56,407 nt of DNA, from positions 1 through 56,407 of the IMG/VR virus record IMGVR_UViG_3300046001_003061. The stretch is one strand, 5' to 3'. The notes under the pieces are model-generated. The model was not told where the DNA came from. It made no database searches and saw only the letters and a program-made list of their open reading frames with translations. Below, in pieces: positions 7,025 through 16,229 of this stretch; within the stretch, counting starts at the first letter, position 1; each line of letters begins with the position of its first letter. The position numbers and the translations under genes were made by a program. This DNA is from a virus.

Positions 7025-7886
7025 CGCATTACATACAGTTTTAAATAATGGCACTGTACGAGAAGATCGCACAGGCACTGGCACAATTGGCATATTTGGT
7101 ATGCAACAACGCTATGACTTGAGCAAGGGCTTTCCAGCTGTTACTACCAAAAAACTAGCATTCAAAGCCTGTCTCAGTGAACTACTTTGGTTTATTGAAG
7201 GTAGTGGTGATGAACGCAGACTAGCAGAAATACTACACGGTACACGCGATAGTGGTAAACGTACTATATGGACAGACAATGCAACATCACCATATTGGAA
7301 ACCCAATGCTAAGTTTCCGGGTGATCTAGGTCGTGTATACGGTGTACAGTGGCGTCACTGGCGTACACAATTAAAACGTTGGGTTAGCTCGAGTGAAAGT
7401 GAGCCAGTAGAAATAGATCAATTAGCAGAACTTATTCACAATATCAAAACAGATCCGTATGGACGTAGACACATATTAACTGCGTGGAATCCGGGAGAAT
7501 TAAGCTCTATGGCTCTACCACCGTGTCATTGTTTTGCACAGTTTTACGTAAGTGCAGATAATAAGTTGTCGTGTCAAATGTATCAACGATCATGCGATAT
7601 GTTTTTAGGCGTGCCTTTTAATATAGCGTCCTACAGCCTGCTAACGCATATGGTAGCCCAAGTGTGTGGCCTTGGGGTAGGCGAGTTTGTTCACGTACTC
7701 GGTGACGCACACATATATTTGAATCATGTAGATCAGGTAAAAGAACAACTATCACGTGAACCCTTACCTGCACCACAACTTTGGATCAATCCAGCTGTTA
7801 CTGATATTACTAAATTTACCATGGAAGACTTTAGACTAGATGGCTATAACTCACTTGCACCAATATCAGCACCAATGGCAGTCTAA
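7008..7886 (+). CDS. thyA: Thymidylate synthase (ThyA type)
   Basis: 292 residues, close to the usual length. It has the N-terminal REDRTGTGTIGIFG loop, LSELLWFIEGSGD, GRVYGVQWRHW, the active-site PPCHCFAQF with catalytic Cys173, QRSCDMFLGVPFNIASYSLLTHM with the substrate-specifying Asn205, and the C-terminal ISAPMAV that closes over the active site. Asn at this position favours dUMP over dCMP, so this is not a dCMP hydroxymethylase. It methylates dUMP to dTMP using methylene-tetrahydrofolate. The start lies inside the SGNH gene, and the 3' end overlaps the following small gene by 47 bases. Confidence 0.95.
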   Translation: MKTYLDALHTVLNNGTVREDRTGTGTIGIFGMQQRYDLSKGFPAVTTKKLAFKACLSELLWFIEGSGDERRLAEILHGTRDSGKRTIWTDNATSPYWKPNAKFPGDLGRVYGVQWRHWRTQLKRWVSSSESEPVEIDQLAELIHNIKTDPYGRRHILTAWNPGELSSMALPPCHCFAQFYVSADNKLSCQMYQRSCDMFLGVPFNIASYSLLTHMVAQVCGLGVGEFVHVLGDAHIYLNHVDQVKEQLSREPLPAPQLWINPAVTDITKFTMEDFRLDGYNSLAPISAPMAV

Positions 7887-8136
7887 GACTGAAAACACTC
7901 GACGTGTTCGATTTTTCATCGGCTCAGTGCCTAATAATGAAGCCAGTGAATACGAAATATTTCGTAAGGTGGCAGAAAAATTTAATCTTACGCCGCAGGC
8001 ACAATGGGTAGAAGACAACGGAGTAAAGTTACAGTGGGCTGCTGACGATAATTATATGCTCGATCTAAAACAAATTGTATTCTACGGTGACGTGTCTCAA
8101 ATACAATATACAGATTATGCACTAAGATTTTTATAA
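7840..8136 (+). CDS. Small phage protein of unknown function
   Basis: 98 residues from the ATG at 7840 inside the thyA 3' end. The first 23 residues are read from DNA that also encodes the TS C-terminus, and no good ribosome site is visible, so the true start is uncertain. The domain proper begins at RVRFFIGSVPNNEASEYEIFRKVAEKF and continues through LQWAADDNYMLDLKQIVFYGDVSQIQYTDYAL, an alternating alpha/beta pattern with an aromatic C-terminus. Not recognised. Confidence 0.62.
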   Translation: MAITHLHQYQHQWQSKTENTRRVRFFIGSVPNNEASEYEIFRKVAEKFNLTPQAQWVEDNGVKLQWAADDNYMLDLKQIVFYGDVSQIQYTDYALRFL

Positions 8137-8156
8137 ACTATCTAAGGAATAGAACA

Positions 8157-8318
8157 ATGGCATCACTTAAAGATTTAGTCAAGCAGGCATTAGAAAAGAA
8201 ACAAGCAGAACAAAACATCACTCATACCAACTTAACCGTTGATACTGGCAAGGGCACACCTAAAGGTAAAGTTGCTAGTAACAAGCCTACTAAAAAATCA
8301 GCGGGCCGCGGTAGATGA
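8157..8318 (+). CDS. Very small basic phage protein (53 aa)
   Basis: 53 residues with an AAGGA site at 8144-8148 eight bases upstream of the ATG. The stop TGA overlaps the next start (ATGA at 8315-8318). An N-terminal helix (LKDLVKQALEKKQAEQ) is followed by a Gly/Lys/Thr-rich basic tail ending KKSAGRGR. The ribosome site and the coupled stop/start support it as real. The basic tail suggests binding to nucleic acid or another acidic partner; the function is unknown. Confidence 0.72.
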   Translation: MASLKDLVKQALEKKQAEQNITHTNLTVDTGKGTPKGKVASNKPTKKSAGRGR

Positions 8319-9277
8319 AATATCTTATCACAGGTGGTGCTGGCTTTATTGGGCACAATGTTACACGTTTCTTAGAAGCACTAGGTCATGAATGTGTTGT
8401 AGTAGACACATTTACTAACTACGGTTTTATCCCTACTGCAGAGATTATATACTTGGCTGCGCACAGACGCACTCGCTACACCAGCGAAACGTATAAAATT
8501 GATATACGTGACCAAACACGATTAAACAGCTTGTTTGCTACTGAACAGCCAGATGTGATTATTCATATGGCCAGCTTTCCTAGACAAAAAGTAGTAGAAC
8601 AAGATCCTGCACTAGCCAGTGAAGTTATGACTACTGGGTTGATCAACCTACTAGAATTAAGCAAAGAACATAATATTAAAAAGTTTGTCTATATAAGTTC
8701 TAGTATGGTATACGGTGACTTTACCTCAGATGTTACAGAATCAGCTCATTGTACTCCGCAGGGCCAATATGGTATTATGAAATACATGGGCGAGAAACTT
8801 GTAGAAGACTATAGTCGACGTGGATGCTTTGAGCATGTGATTATTCGTCCTAGTGCTGTATATGGTGAGTGGGATGTCGAAGACCGTGTGGTCAGTAAGT
8901 TCATGCTGGCTGCCATGCGAGGTCAGACTCTTAAGGTGCATGGTCCAGATGAAGTTCTGGACTTTACCTATGTAGAAGATACTGCTCAAGGTATTGTATT
9001 GGCCGCAACACTTGATAAGGCCAATGGTAACATCTATAATATCACACGCAGTGAGCAACGTCAATGGACACTTAAAGATGCTGCCGAACTTGCTATTAAA
9101 ATTGCCGGTCAAGGGCAATTAGTAGTTGGTCCACGAGATTTGAGTTTTCCTAAACGCGGTCAATTAGATATTAGCCGTGCTCAACAAGATTTAGGCTACA
9201 CACCTACAGTAGATGTAGAACAAGGTTTTTACAAATATTATAACTGGTTTATTAATTCTGAGTATTATAAAATATGA
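8315..9277 (+). CDS. NAD-dependent sugar-nucleotide epimerase/dehydratase (extended SDR), copy 1
   Basis: 320 residues. The Rossmann motif TGGAGFIG lies at residues 6-13, the SSSMVYG strand at 128-134 carries the catalytic Ser/Thr region, and the active-site pair is Y152-x3-K156 (YGIMK). The C-terminal substrate-binding lobe is present. The family interconverts or dehydrates NDP-hexoses in the cytoplasm. It is first of a six-gene sugar cassette joined by ATGA-type overlaps. The paralogue at 12875 closes the cassette. Substrate specificity cannot be read from the sequence; GalE/WbpP-like activity on a UDP- or dTDP-sugar is the likely class. Confidence 0.88.
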   Translation: MKYLITGGAGFIGHNVTRFLEALGHECVVVDTFTNYGFIPTAEIIYLAAHRRTRYTSETYKIDIRDQTRLNSLFATEQPDVIIHMASFPRQKVVEQDPALASEVMTTGLINLLELSKEHNIKKFVYISSSMVYGDFTSDVTESAHCTPQGQYGIMKYMGEKLVEDYSRRGCFEHVIIRPSAVYGEWDVEDRVVSKFMLAAMRGQTLKVHGPDEVLDFTYVEDTAQGIVLAATLDKANGNIYNITRSEQRQWTLKDAAELAIKIAGQGQLVVGPRDLSFPKRGQLDISRAQQDLGYTPTVDVEQGFYKYYNWFINSEYYKI

Positions 9278-10329
9278 TTAAATTAAGTGATTTTCATTAT
9301 GAGCGCGAACATAGTTTAGATAAATTATGTGCAGGCACATTAACTAGACAGGACTTTATTTTAGGCAAAGCAGTGCGCGACTTTGAAAGCAACTTTGCCG
9401 CTTATACACAAGCAGAACATGCTATTGCCGTAGGCAATTGCACAGACGCACTACGATTAAGTTTAGATGCAGTAGGTGTTAAGCCCGGCGACAATGTTAT
9501 TACTGTAGGACTTACTTGGTTAAGCTCATACGAAGTTATTGCTAACTTAGGTGCAGAGATACGCCTAGTTGATGTTGATCAATATCTAACCATGAACATG
9601 GATGATGCCTTGGCTGCTGTAGATAGTCGTACCAAGGCCATAATCGGTGTGGATCTGTTTGGTCAGCCATGTGATTGGGATAAGGTTAAGTTTCCAGTAG
9701 CTACTATCAGCGATGCGGCACAGGCCACTGGTGCCAGATATAAAGATCGCATGGTTGGCAGTGTTACTGATCTAACCTGCTTTAGTTTCTATCCTACTAA
9801 GAATTTAGGTTGCTTGGGTGATGGTGGTGCAGTTACTACTAACAATGCAGACTATGCCGCTACTATTAAAAAGCTACGCAATCACGGACAAGAAAGTAAA
9901 TTCAATGTCAGTCATGTAGGATATAATAGTCGATTGGACAGTATACAAGCAGAATTACTTGATAACAAATTACCACATTTAGATCAATGGAACAGTCGTC
10001 GCAGAGAAATATCTGCATACTACGACGAACAATTTAAAAACTTGTTTGAGGTTATTCCGCAATTTGCGCAAGGGTACAATGTACGGCATCAATATATTGT
10101 ATTAAGTGAACAGTCAGAACAAATCGAAGCCGCACTTAAAGCAAAAGATATCGAATCACGTAGATATTACAGCAATCTTGCCTACAAACAGCCTGCATAT
10201 AATATCAATGCTCAGTTGCCTAATACAGAATATTATAGTCGAATGAATTTAGCCATACCTACACATCAGTTTCTAACTGATAGTGAAGTTGAATTAATTG
10301 CCACTACTGTTAAAAGAGAATTCAAATGA
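9274..10329 (+). CDS. DegT/DnrJ/EryC1/StrS-type sugar aminotransferase, copy 1
   Basis: 351 residues. The PLP-binding features are NCTDALRLSLDAVGV near residues 55-69, an Asp in SDAAQ at D147, and the Schiff-base lysine K176 in SFYPTKNLGCLGDGGAV. DegT enzymes transfer an amino group from glutamate to a keto-sugar nucleotide. The preceding epimerase/dehydratase and the following Gfo/Idh oxidoreductase could generate the keto group. ATGA overlaps at both ends indicate coupled translation. A second, clearly related but diverged copy lies at 11820. Confidence 0.9.
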   Translation: MIKLSDFHYEREHSLDKLCAGTLTRQDFILGKAVRDFESNFAAYTQAEHAIAVGNCTDALRLSLDAVGVKPGDNVITVGLTWLSSYEVIANLGAEIRLVDVDQYLTMNMDDALAAVDSRTKAIIGVDLFGQPCDWDKVKFPVATISDAAQATGARYKDRMVGSVTDLTCFSFYPTKNLGCLGDGGAVTTNNADYAATIKKLRNHGQESKFNVSHVGYNSRLDSIQAELLDNKLPHLDQWNSRRREISAYYDEQFKNLFEVIPQFAQGYNVRHQYIVLSEQSEQIEAALKAKDIESRRYYSNLAYKQPAYNINAQLPNTEYYSRMNLAIPTHQFLTDSEVELIATTVKREFK

Positions 10330-11189
10330 AACTAGGCATAGCAGGTGCAGGTTATTGGGGTAGCAAAATTGTTAATAGTGCTAGTAATCAGGCTATTATT
10401 GTCATCATGGATATTAAGAACGGCGACAGTTGGCAGAATAAAACATTAGATGCTGTTATTATTGCCACACCAGCCGATCAACATTACACAATGACCAAAT
10501 GGTATCTTGAACAGGGCATTCACGTATTGTGCGAGAAACCTACTTGTATGAGCGTAGCGGAACAACAAGAATTAAATGAGCTAGCTAGATCACAGGACCT
10601 AGTCTACCAAGCTGGTCATATACTTTTATTCCAACCAAACATAGAATATATGTTAAAACTTGTGTCAACATTAAATGTGCGTCACGTAGAAAGTCGCAGA
10701 CTAAATTGGGGTAGACTACAGACTAATATAGATCTAGCCTGGCACTTGGCTCCGCATGATATCAGTGTAATCGATAAGTTAACCAATAGTTTACCGCTGA
10801 CTATTGACGGGAACGGTACTCATTTAAATAATAGTCCGCAATATGATTATGCACAATTTGGATTGACATATCCTAATAAAGGTGCTACAATAATATTAGG
10901 ATGGCAGTGGCCTACTAAAGTTAGAGAATTTGTTATTACCTGTGATGAATGCCAGATATGGTTAGATGACACAGCGTTGCATATTACTGAAGGCGGGTAT
11001 GCCGAGGGCAATCTTAAAGAAGCAAAGACTTCGGTGGTGCAGCTTAATCCCAAGCAGTCGCCACTAGAAGCGCAGATACAAGACTTTATGCGCTGTGTTG
11101 ATAGTGGTGATAAGCCAAGAGCAGATATGGATCATATGTTAAGAGTAACACAAACGGTAGAATTAATGTCAAGGAAATTAAATGTATAA
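10326..11189 (+). CDS. Gfo/Idh/MocA-family NAD(P)-dependent sugar oxidoreductase
   Basis: 287 residues, on the short side for the family (usually 320-390). The nucleotide-binding GIAGAGYWG is at residues 4-12, followed by AVIIATPADQHY and the hallmark CEKPTCMS with E70-K71-P72. The second domain contains the LAWHLAPHDISVIDKL segment, matching the catalytic His region. Enzymes of this type (for example WbpB) oxidise a sugar-nucleotide hydroxyl to a ketone for a DegT aminotransferase, which fits its place between two aminotransferase genes. Overlaps of 4 and 8 bases join it to its neighbours. Confidence 0.87.
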   Translation: MKLGIAGAGYWGSKIVNSASNQAIIVIMDIKNGDSWQNKTLDAVIIATPADQHYTMTKWYLEQGIHVLCEKPTCMSVAEQQELNELARSQDLVYQAGHILLFQPNIEYMLKLVSTLNVRHVESRRLNWGRLQTNIDLAWHLAPHDISVIDKLTNSLPLTIDGNGTHLNNSPQYDYAQFGLTYPNKGATIILGWQWPTKVREFVITCDECQIWLDDTALHITEGGYAEGNLKEAKTSVVQLNPKQSPLEAQIQDFMRCVDSGDKPRADMDHMLRVTQTVELMSRKLNV

Positions 11190-11823
11190 ACGTATTTTAG
11201 CAGTGGGCGCACATCCAGATGATATTGAATTAGGTTGCTTGGGTACGTTATTAAAATTCCGTGATCAAGGTGCAGAATTTGATATTGTAGTAGCACGTAA
11301 TGACAATGTGCCGCGTCCAAGCGTGTGGCGTGACAAGGATAAAATGGTTGCTGAATATTCAGCAAGTGAACGGGTCATTGGTACTAAGTTTACCTTTCTC
11401 AATAATCGATTAGATGCAACTGGTCGCCCTGTATTGGAATGGGATAGTGCCACTGTAGAACAACTTGATTCCTACATGCAGGGCAAAGAGTATGATTTAG
11501 TCATCACACACAGCCCGGGCGATCATCATCAGGATCATGTAAATACTTTCCATATCGTCAACAGTAGTCTACGTCGTTATCAAGGCGAACTATGGTGCAT
11601 GGAAGGCGGACCTTATACTAATCGTAACAAGGAATTCGTACCTAATATATTTGTAGACATTGCTCCATACATCGATACAAAAATTCAAGCTATCCAATGT
11701 TATGATAGCTACTTTAGTGATACATTACTGCACAATATCAAAGGCCAATCTGCACTACGTGGACAGATGTTGGGTAGTACCTATGCAGAATCTTTCGAAG
11801 TTCGGTATCGTTGTATTAAATGA
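11182..11823 (+). CDS. PIG-L/LmbE-family N-deacetylase
   Basis: 213 residues. The zinc motif AHPDDIELGCLG is at residues 10-21 (H11, D13, D14) and the second metal cluster SPGDHHQDH is at 111-119, both standard for PIG-L/LmbE/MshB deacetylases. These enzymes remove acetyl groups from N-acetyl-hexosamine derivatives. In this cassette the likely role is to expose an amine on a sugar or sugar nucleotide. It starts eight bases before the end of the oxidoreductase gene and ends with an ATGA overlap. Confidence 0.9.
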   Translation: MYKRILAVGAHPDDIELGCLGTLLKFRDQGAEFDIVVARNDNVPRPSVWRDKDKMVAEYSASERVIGTKFTFLNNRLDATGRPVLEWDSATVEQLDSYMQGKEYDLVITHSPGDHHQDHVNTFHIVNSSLRRYQGELWCMEGGPYTNRNKEFVPNIFVDIAPYIDTKIQAIQCYDSYFSDTLLHNIKGQSALRGQMLGSTYAESFEVRYRCIK

Positions 11824-12878
11824 TCAAGCTATTTCAATTAGATCGTATCTGGTCTGAGATCAGACATGCCGCACTTGCCGGTATGGATCTAGTTGCCAGT
11901 CAAGGATGGGCTCAAAAAGGTCCTAGCACTTTAGCGTTAGAGCAGTGGTTATGCGATTATAGTGGTCGCAAGCATGCTATCACAGTTGCTAGCTGTACAG
12001 ACGCCTTACGTTGCATTTTAGAGTACCATTTCCCTGAAGAATCTCTTATAGGTGTACCTAGCTATACATTTATTGCCACAGTTAATGCCATCGAACGAGC
12101 CGGACTAGTTCCTATATTCCTTGATGTGGATGCTAACTATCATGTAAAACTAAATGACATTGGCGGATTAAATGGTATTGTAGGTGTTGACCTGTTTGGA
12201 CTAGCACAAGATTATGATAAGATAGCTGACCTAGACATTCCGTTTGTTATGGATGCTGCACAAAGCATAGAAACGTTTGATAGACAAGGTCGTAGTAGTC
12301 TTGCCCAGGGTATAGCCAGTGCAGTTAGCTTTAGTCCAACAAAAACAATTCCAGCATTTGGCAGTGGCGGTGCAATACTAACAGATGATGATGAATTTGC
12401 TGTGTGGGCACGTAAGTGGCGCACACATGGTAAGAACATCAATAGCGATGTGGCTATTACTGCTGGTGCTAATAGTATGATGAGTAGCCTAGAAGCGGCA
12501 CAGGTGTTGTGTTGTGTCGATCATCATCAACAATGGCGTGACCGTAGACAATCCATAGCAGAAGAGTTTATAATAAACATTACCAGTGATAGACTAATTG
12601 CTCCCACTACTAGAGGTCAACATACCTGGCATAAATTTATTATTCGATGTGCAGATTTAGAAGTTAGACAGCAATTAAGAGATCATTTAACAGCCCACGG
12701 AGTTGATAGTCAAGTGTATTACCAACCACTGGTACACGAAGAAGAATTATATCTGTGTGATGTTGTATTACATAATAGCACATGGTTAAGTGAACGTAGT
12801 CTAGGCATACCCTGTCAACACACATTAACCGATGAAGAAATTAACACTATCACTAATGCATTAAGGACATTCAAATGA
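11820..12878 (+). CDS. DegT/DnrJ/EryC1/StrS-type sugar aminotransferase, copy 2
   Basis: 352 residues. ASCTDALRCILEY marks the N-terminal PLP pocket, DAAQS gives D145, and the Schiff-base lysine is K175 in SFSPTKTIPAFGSGGAI. The copy at 9274 has the same layout but many substitutions, so the two probably act on different keto-sugars or positions rather than being a recent duplicate. It is joined by ATGA overlaps to the PIG-L gene and to the second epimerase gene. Cytoplasmic; glutamate is the usual amino donor in the family. Confidence 0.9.
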   Translation: MIKLFQLDRIWSEIRHAALAGMDLVASQGWAQKGPSTLALEQWLCDYSGRKHAITVASCTDALRCILEYHFPEESLIGVPSYTFIATVNAIERAGLVPIFLDVDANYHVKLNDIGGLNGIVGVDLFGLAQDYDKIADLDIPFVMDAAQSIETFDRQGRSSLAQGIASAVSFSPTKTIPAFGSGGAILTDDDEFAVWARKWRTHGKNINSDVAITAGANSMMSSLEAAQVLCCVDHHQQWRDRRQSIAEEFIINITSDRLIAPTTRGQHTWHKFIIRCADLEVRQQLRDHLTAHGVDSQVYYQPLVHEEELYLCDVVLHNSTWLSERSLGIPCQHTLTDEEINTITNALRTFK

Positions 12879-13861
12879 AAATATTAATTTTAGGCGGACA
12901 CGGCTTTATTGGTAGTCATACCAGTAGTAAACTCAAAGCATTAGGACATACTATCGGTGTAGTGGACTGCTATCATCAATACTATACATTTCCAGACTGG
13001 GAATATAACCCAGTACTGGCACAGCGTATTGCACTAGCTGATGCCGACCAAGTATTCAAAGGACGCATCGAAGATCAGTTGTTTATTAATGGTGTGTTTA
13101 ATGATTTTAAACCAGATGTTGTTATTCATGTGGCAACATATCCCAATGCTAAGATGGTGCACCGTAATCCTGTTGATGCCGCCAATAACATGGTTAGTGC
13201 TACTGCTAACATATTATTAAATTGCACACAACATCACGTTAAACGACTTGTATTTGCGTCTAGTAGTATGGTCTACGGTGAATTTAAAACTGCCGCACCG
13301 GATGAAACTGCTGACTGTGATCCATTAACCCTATACGGTAGTTACAAATTGCAAGGTGAGCGTATGGTTAAGATCTGGGCACAGGATCATGACTTAGAAT
13401 ATGTTATTATGCGACCAAGTGCTTTGTATGGTACACGCGATATGGTAGTACGTGTTATAAGTCAAATGGCTGCAGGTTCATTGCGCAATGGTGCTATCAC
13501 AGTACAGGGTCCAGATAATCGACTAGATTTTAGTTTTGTAGAAGATGTTGCAGGGTATTTTACAGAAGCCGCATTGAATCCGGCAGCAGTTAATCAAATC
13601 TTTAACTGTACACGTGGCCGTGGGCGCACTATTTTAGAAGCCGCTGAACTTGTACAACAAAGATTAGGTGGTGAAATTATTATTAAACCACATGATGCGT
13701 TTTATCCTAATCGCGATACACTTAACAGCGATAAGATTAAACACATGCTAGACTATACACCTGTATGGGATATCGAACAGGGCATTCCTGCATATCTTGA
13801 TTGGTTATTAGCGCAGGATTTTATCGATCAACTTCGGGATACAATTCCGCAAACTGCCTAG
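12875..13861 (+). CDS. NAD-dependent sugar-nucleotide epimerase/dehydratase (extended SDR), copy 2
   Basis: 328 residues. The Rossmann motif is GGHGFIG (residues 7-13), followed by ASSSMVYGEF (128-137) and the active-site Y154-x3-K158 in YGSYK. It shares layout with copy 1, including the unusual SSSMVYG(D/E)F strand and an EDxxG segment before the C-terminal lobe, but the sequences have diverged widely. It is the last plus-strand gene. Its final 41 bases are read in the opposite direction as the end of the 802-residue gene, with no space for a conventional terminator. Confidence 0.88.
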   Translation: MKILILGGHGFIGSHTSSKLKALGHTIGVVDCYHQYYTFPDWEYNPVLAQRIALADADQVFKGRIEDQLFINGVFNDFKPDVVIHVATYPNAKMVHRNPVDAANNMVSATANILLNCTQHHVKRLVFASSSMVYGEFKTAAPDETADCDPLTLYGSYKLQGERMVKIWAQDHDLEYVIMRPSALYGTRDMVVRVISQMAAGSLRNGAITVQGPDNRLDFSFVEDVAGYFTEAALNPAAVNQIFNCTRGRGRTILEAAELVQQRLGGEIIIKPHDAFYPNRDTLNSDKIKHMLDYTPVWDIEQGIPAYLDWLLAQDFIDQLRDTIPQTA

Positions 13862-16229
13862 CTAACCATTCCCATCTAAATGCTTGTTTAAGTGTTTGAT
13901 GGGAATTTTTATTGGCTGAATAAAAGGCAACACCATCGTTGGCACCTTTTAATATCCATTCAGCATTAGGCCCACGGGCTGTGGTTGTCCATGTGTGTAG
14001 TCTATGTTTAGTTTCAATACAGCCAGTTTCTTCATGTATCTGTGCAAGTTTTGCACATTCACGAAATGCACTGCGCCAGGCTTGATACGGAGTTGCGCCT
14101 ATATGTGCAATAGCACTTAGTTTAGGTATAACAGCATGCGGTGCACTCATAGTATAATCAATACCAAATTCAGTCACAGTCTTAACAAGGTTAACATTGT
14201 ATAATATAACTCCTGCATAACCATACTCTAATCCGTTGGCTTCATTGTGTGCATAGAATATATAATGCTTGGGCAATTGAAAGTAATCAGGACTAAAATC
14301 AAATTCAAACCCAGGATGTATTTCTGTTTTAGCAAATACAGCGTAGTACCATTCAGTTTCGCTTAATTCAGCAGCCGCACGTAGAGCATTTTCCATTCCC
14401 TCTACACCATGCAGTCTTTTAGCATTAGGATATTTACTACCTAGCTTGGCCCAGTTAGCATCGGCTTCAACTTCGTCATAACTGATAAAAATAATATCCT
14501 GTTGAGGGCTATAAAACGTCGGTATTTTATCAATATATGGATAATAGTATACTTGTGTACTGATATAGTTTTTGGCCTCTCTCGGTGCCAAAACATAGCT
14601 ATTATCGGGCGTAAACGAGACGATTTTCTTATCTTTTGCGTACCAAATGCTAGGGTTATACACTATACCACGATCTCGTTTACAAAACCAAGTATATGGA
14701 TGTTTAAACTCGTGTTCGCTAACCGCAGTGATTAAATTATCTCCTTGGTAAGTATGCACGGGCATAGGTAGTCTTGGAACACGCTGTTCTTCACAGTAGT
14801 TAATAACGTTGAACCAATCTAACAGAGCAAGTTCAACCATCTGTTGTTTAAATGATTCAACATGTATATAGAATGTATCACCACGAGCTTGGTTAGCACT
14901 AGGAAACACATGTATCATTTCTTTCTGCCAGGGTTCCGGTTGCCAACTAAAGTCAAAGCGTGTATAATCACATAGGCTACTGATTATCCATACATGTTCT
15001 GTTGAAGCAGTTGACATAATACGCTTAAAGGTATCGAGGTAGTTATCAACATAACGAGTTGATTTGATATCGGGGTGTTTCTTTTGCAGTTGTTCAAGTT
15101 GATCATTGTCATTACCGTGATCAACAAAGTATATGTCATGCAGGTCATCAGGAATATACACAGGCTGATCTGTGACAAAATGCAGATTAGGAAACTCTTC
15201 TAGATTCCGAGCCCACGCCCTACAGCGAGTAAATTCACTGCGATTAATTAAGTAGGTATCGCTCCACTTTTGATGCTGTGATCCAAACACATGCATCATG
15301 TGGCCTTGCCAAGGTTCAGCGTGCCAACTAAAGTTAAAGTCTGTGTAAATGTTTTCACTACTGACTATCCAAAACTTACTGGTCTTACTGCGTGTAACAC
15401 ATCGAGCAATAGTATCCATCATTGAATTGGCATAGCGTATCTTTTGTGCATGCGGATATTCATCTACTAACATTTCATAACGCACAGCCGCGCTGGCATT
15501 GCTTTTATCAATAAAGAATATGTCCAAGACCTGTATAGCATTGCCCGTCTTAGTGGGCATCATGTCCACAAACTTGACATCGACTGCACCAGGCACTGTA
15601 TAGGTTAATCCAGAACTCACTTGGAACTCTGAACTAAAGTGATAGATGTAAGGAGGATGGTCAGGATCAGGTCGCCAGGTAAAATCAATATCTTCAGCAT
15701 TAATTTCTTCTGGTACAGTCCATAATTCTAACTGTGGATTAAACTCTGCTGTAAAGTCGTATAGGTATTTTACTTCTGCGGCACCTGGTACGCAATACCG
15801 TGGTCCATCTACTTGCTCGCGCCCCCACTTAACAGGAAACTGATAGATGTAAGGAGGATCCAATGGATCTGGTGCCCACCGTTGATCTACACTAGCAGGG
15901 TCACAGTCACGATAATCCCAATAATCTAAGTTGGGTAGTCGATGTGTATAGGTGTCTGAATGGTAATTATGTATACGATCTTGTATAGTATATTTGTTAG
16001 CAAAATATACACCTCCGTCAACCTGCCATTGATTTGGCCATGTGTGTATTTGATGTTCTTCCCAAGGCACTGCCTGAAAATTAAAATCAAATCCTGTGTA
16101 GTCATTTTGTCCATCAACAAACCAAAAGAACTTGGTACGACTTAAACTAGCAGCTTCCGCTAGTGTATCAGCTGGCAGTTCAAATGGAAATAGTTTAGGC
16201 TTCGGGCCCGTGTAGAACACATCAAACAT
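13821..16229 (-). CDS. Large protein of repeated glycosyltransferase-like units, motifs decayed
   Basis: 802 residues. At least four related units are visible: residues 35-79 (FWFVDGQNDYTGFDFNF), 285-330 (FWIVSSENIYTDFNFSW), 412-457 (VWIISSLCDYTRFDFSW) and 580-730 (ISYDEVEADANWAKLGSKYP, then YGYAGVILY and YQAWRSAFRECAKLA). A shorter motif with DPxxPPYIYxF and VPGA occurs at 121-150 and 188-214. The last unit matches the whole 298-residue protein encoded at 30600, a glycosyltransferase (GT-A)-like family. That protein keeps an Asp-Gly-Asp metal motif; here the equivalent positions read DGQ, SSE, SSL and FAK, so metal-dependent catalysis looks lost. A binding or scaffolding role is inferred. 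It is the last gene of the minus-strand operon and overlaps the deaminase gene by 8 bases. Confidence 0.65.
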   Translation of the reverse strand: MFDVFYTGPKPKLFPFELPADTLAEAASLSRTKFFWFVDGQNDYTGFDFNFQAVPWEEHQIHTWPNQWQVDGGVYFANKYTIQDRIHNYHSDTYTHRLPNLDYWDYRDCDPASVDQRWAPDPLDPPYIYQFPVKWGREQVDGPRYCVPGAAEVKYLYDFTAEFNPQLELWTVPEEINAEDIDFTWRPDPDHPPYIYHFSSEFQVSSGLTYTVPGAVDVKFVDMMPTKTGNAIQVLDIFFIDKSNASAAVRYEMLVDEYPHAQKIRYANSMMDTIARCVTRSKTSKFWIVSSENIYTDFNFSWHAEPWQGHMMHVFGSQHQKWSDTYLINRSEFTRCRAWARNLEEFPNLHFVTDQPVYIPDDLHDIYFVDHGNDNDQLEQLQKKHPDIKSTRYVDNYLDTFKRIMSTASTEHVWIISSLCDYTRFDFSWQPEPWQKEMIHVFPSANQARGDTFYIHVESFKQQMVELALLDWFNVINYCEEQRVPRLPMPVHTYQGDNLITAVSEHEFKHPYTWFCKRDRGIVYNPSIWYAKDKKIVSFTPDNSYVLAPREAKNYISTQVYYYPYIDKIPTFYSPQQDIIFISYDEVEADANWAKLGSKYPNAKRLHGVEGMENALRAAAELSETEWYYAVFAKTEIHPGFEFDFSPDYFQLPKHYIFYAHNEANGLEYGYAGVILYNVNLVKTVTEFGIDYTMSAPHAVIPKLSAIAHIGATPYQAWRSAFRECAKLAQIHEETGCIETKHRLHTWTTTARGPNAEWILKGANDGVAFYSANKNSHQTLKQAFRWEWLARQFAELYPEVDR

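Noticed and set aside
7008-7886. Thymidylate synthase gene as a dCMP hydroxymethylase
   Set aside because: The specificity residue is Asn205, as in dUMP-using enzymes, rather than the Asp of dCMP hydroxymethylase.
8741-9118. 125-residue minus-strand frame inside the first epimerase gene
   Set aside because: No motif, no ribosome site, fully inside a clear enzyme gene.
15650-15860. Two similar 30-base DNA segments as a mobile or CRISPR-type repeat
   Set aside because: They encode the shared DPxxPPYIYxF motif of the 802-residue protein, so they are explained by internal protein repeats.
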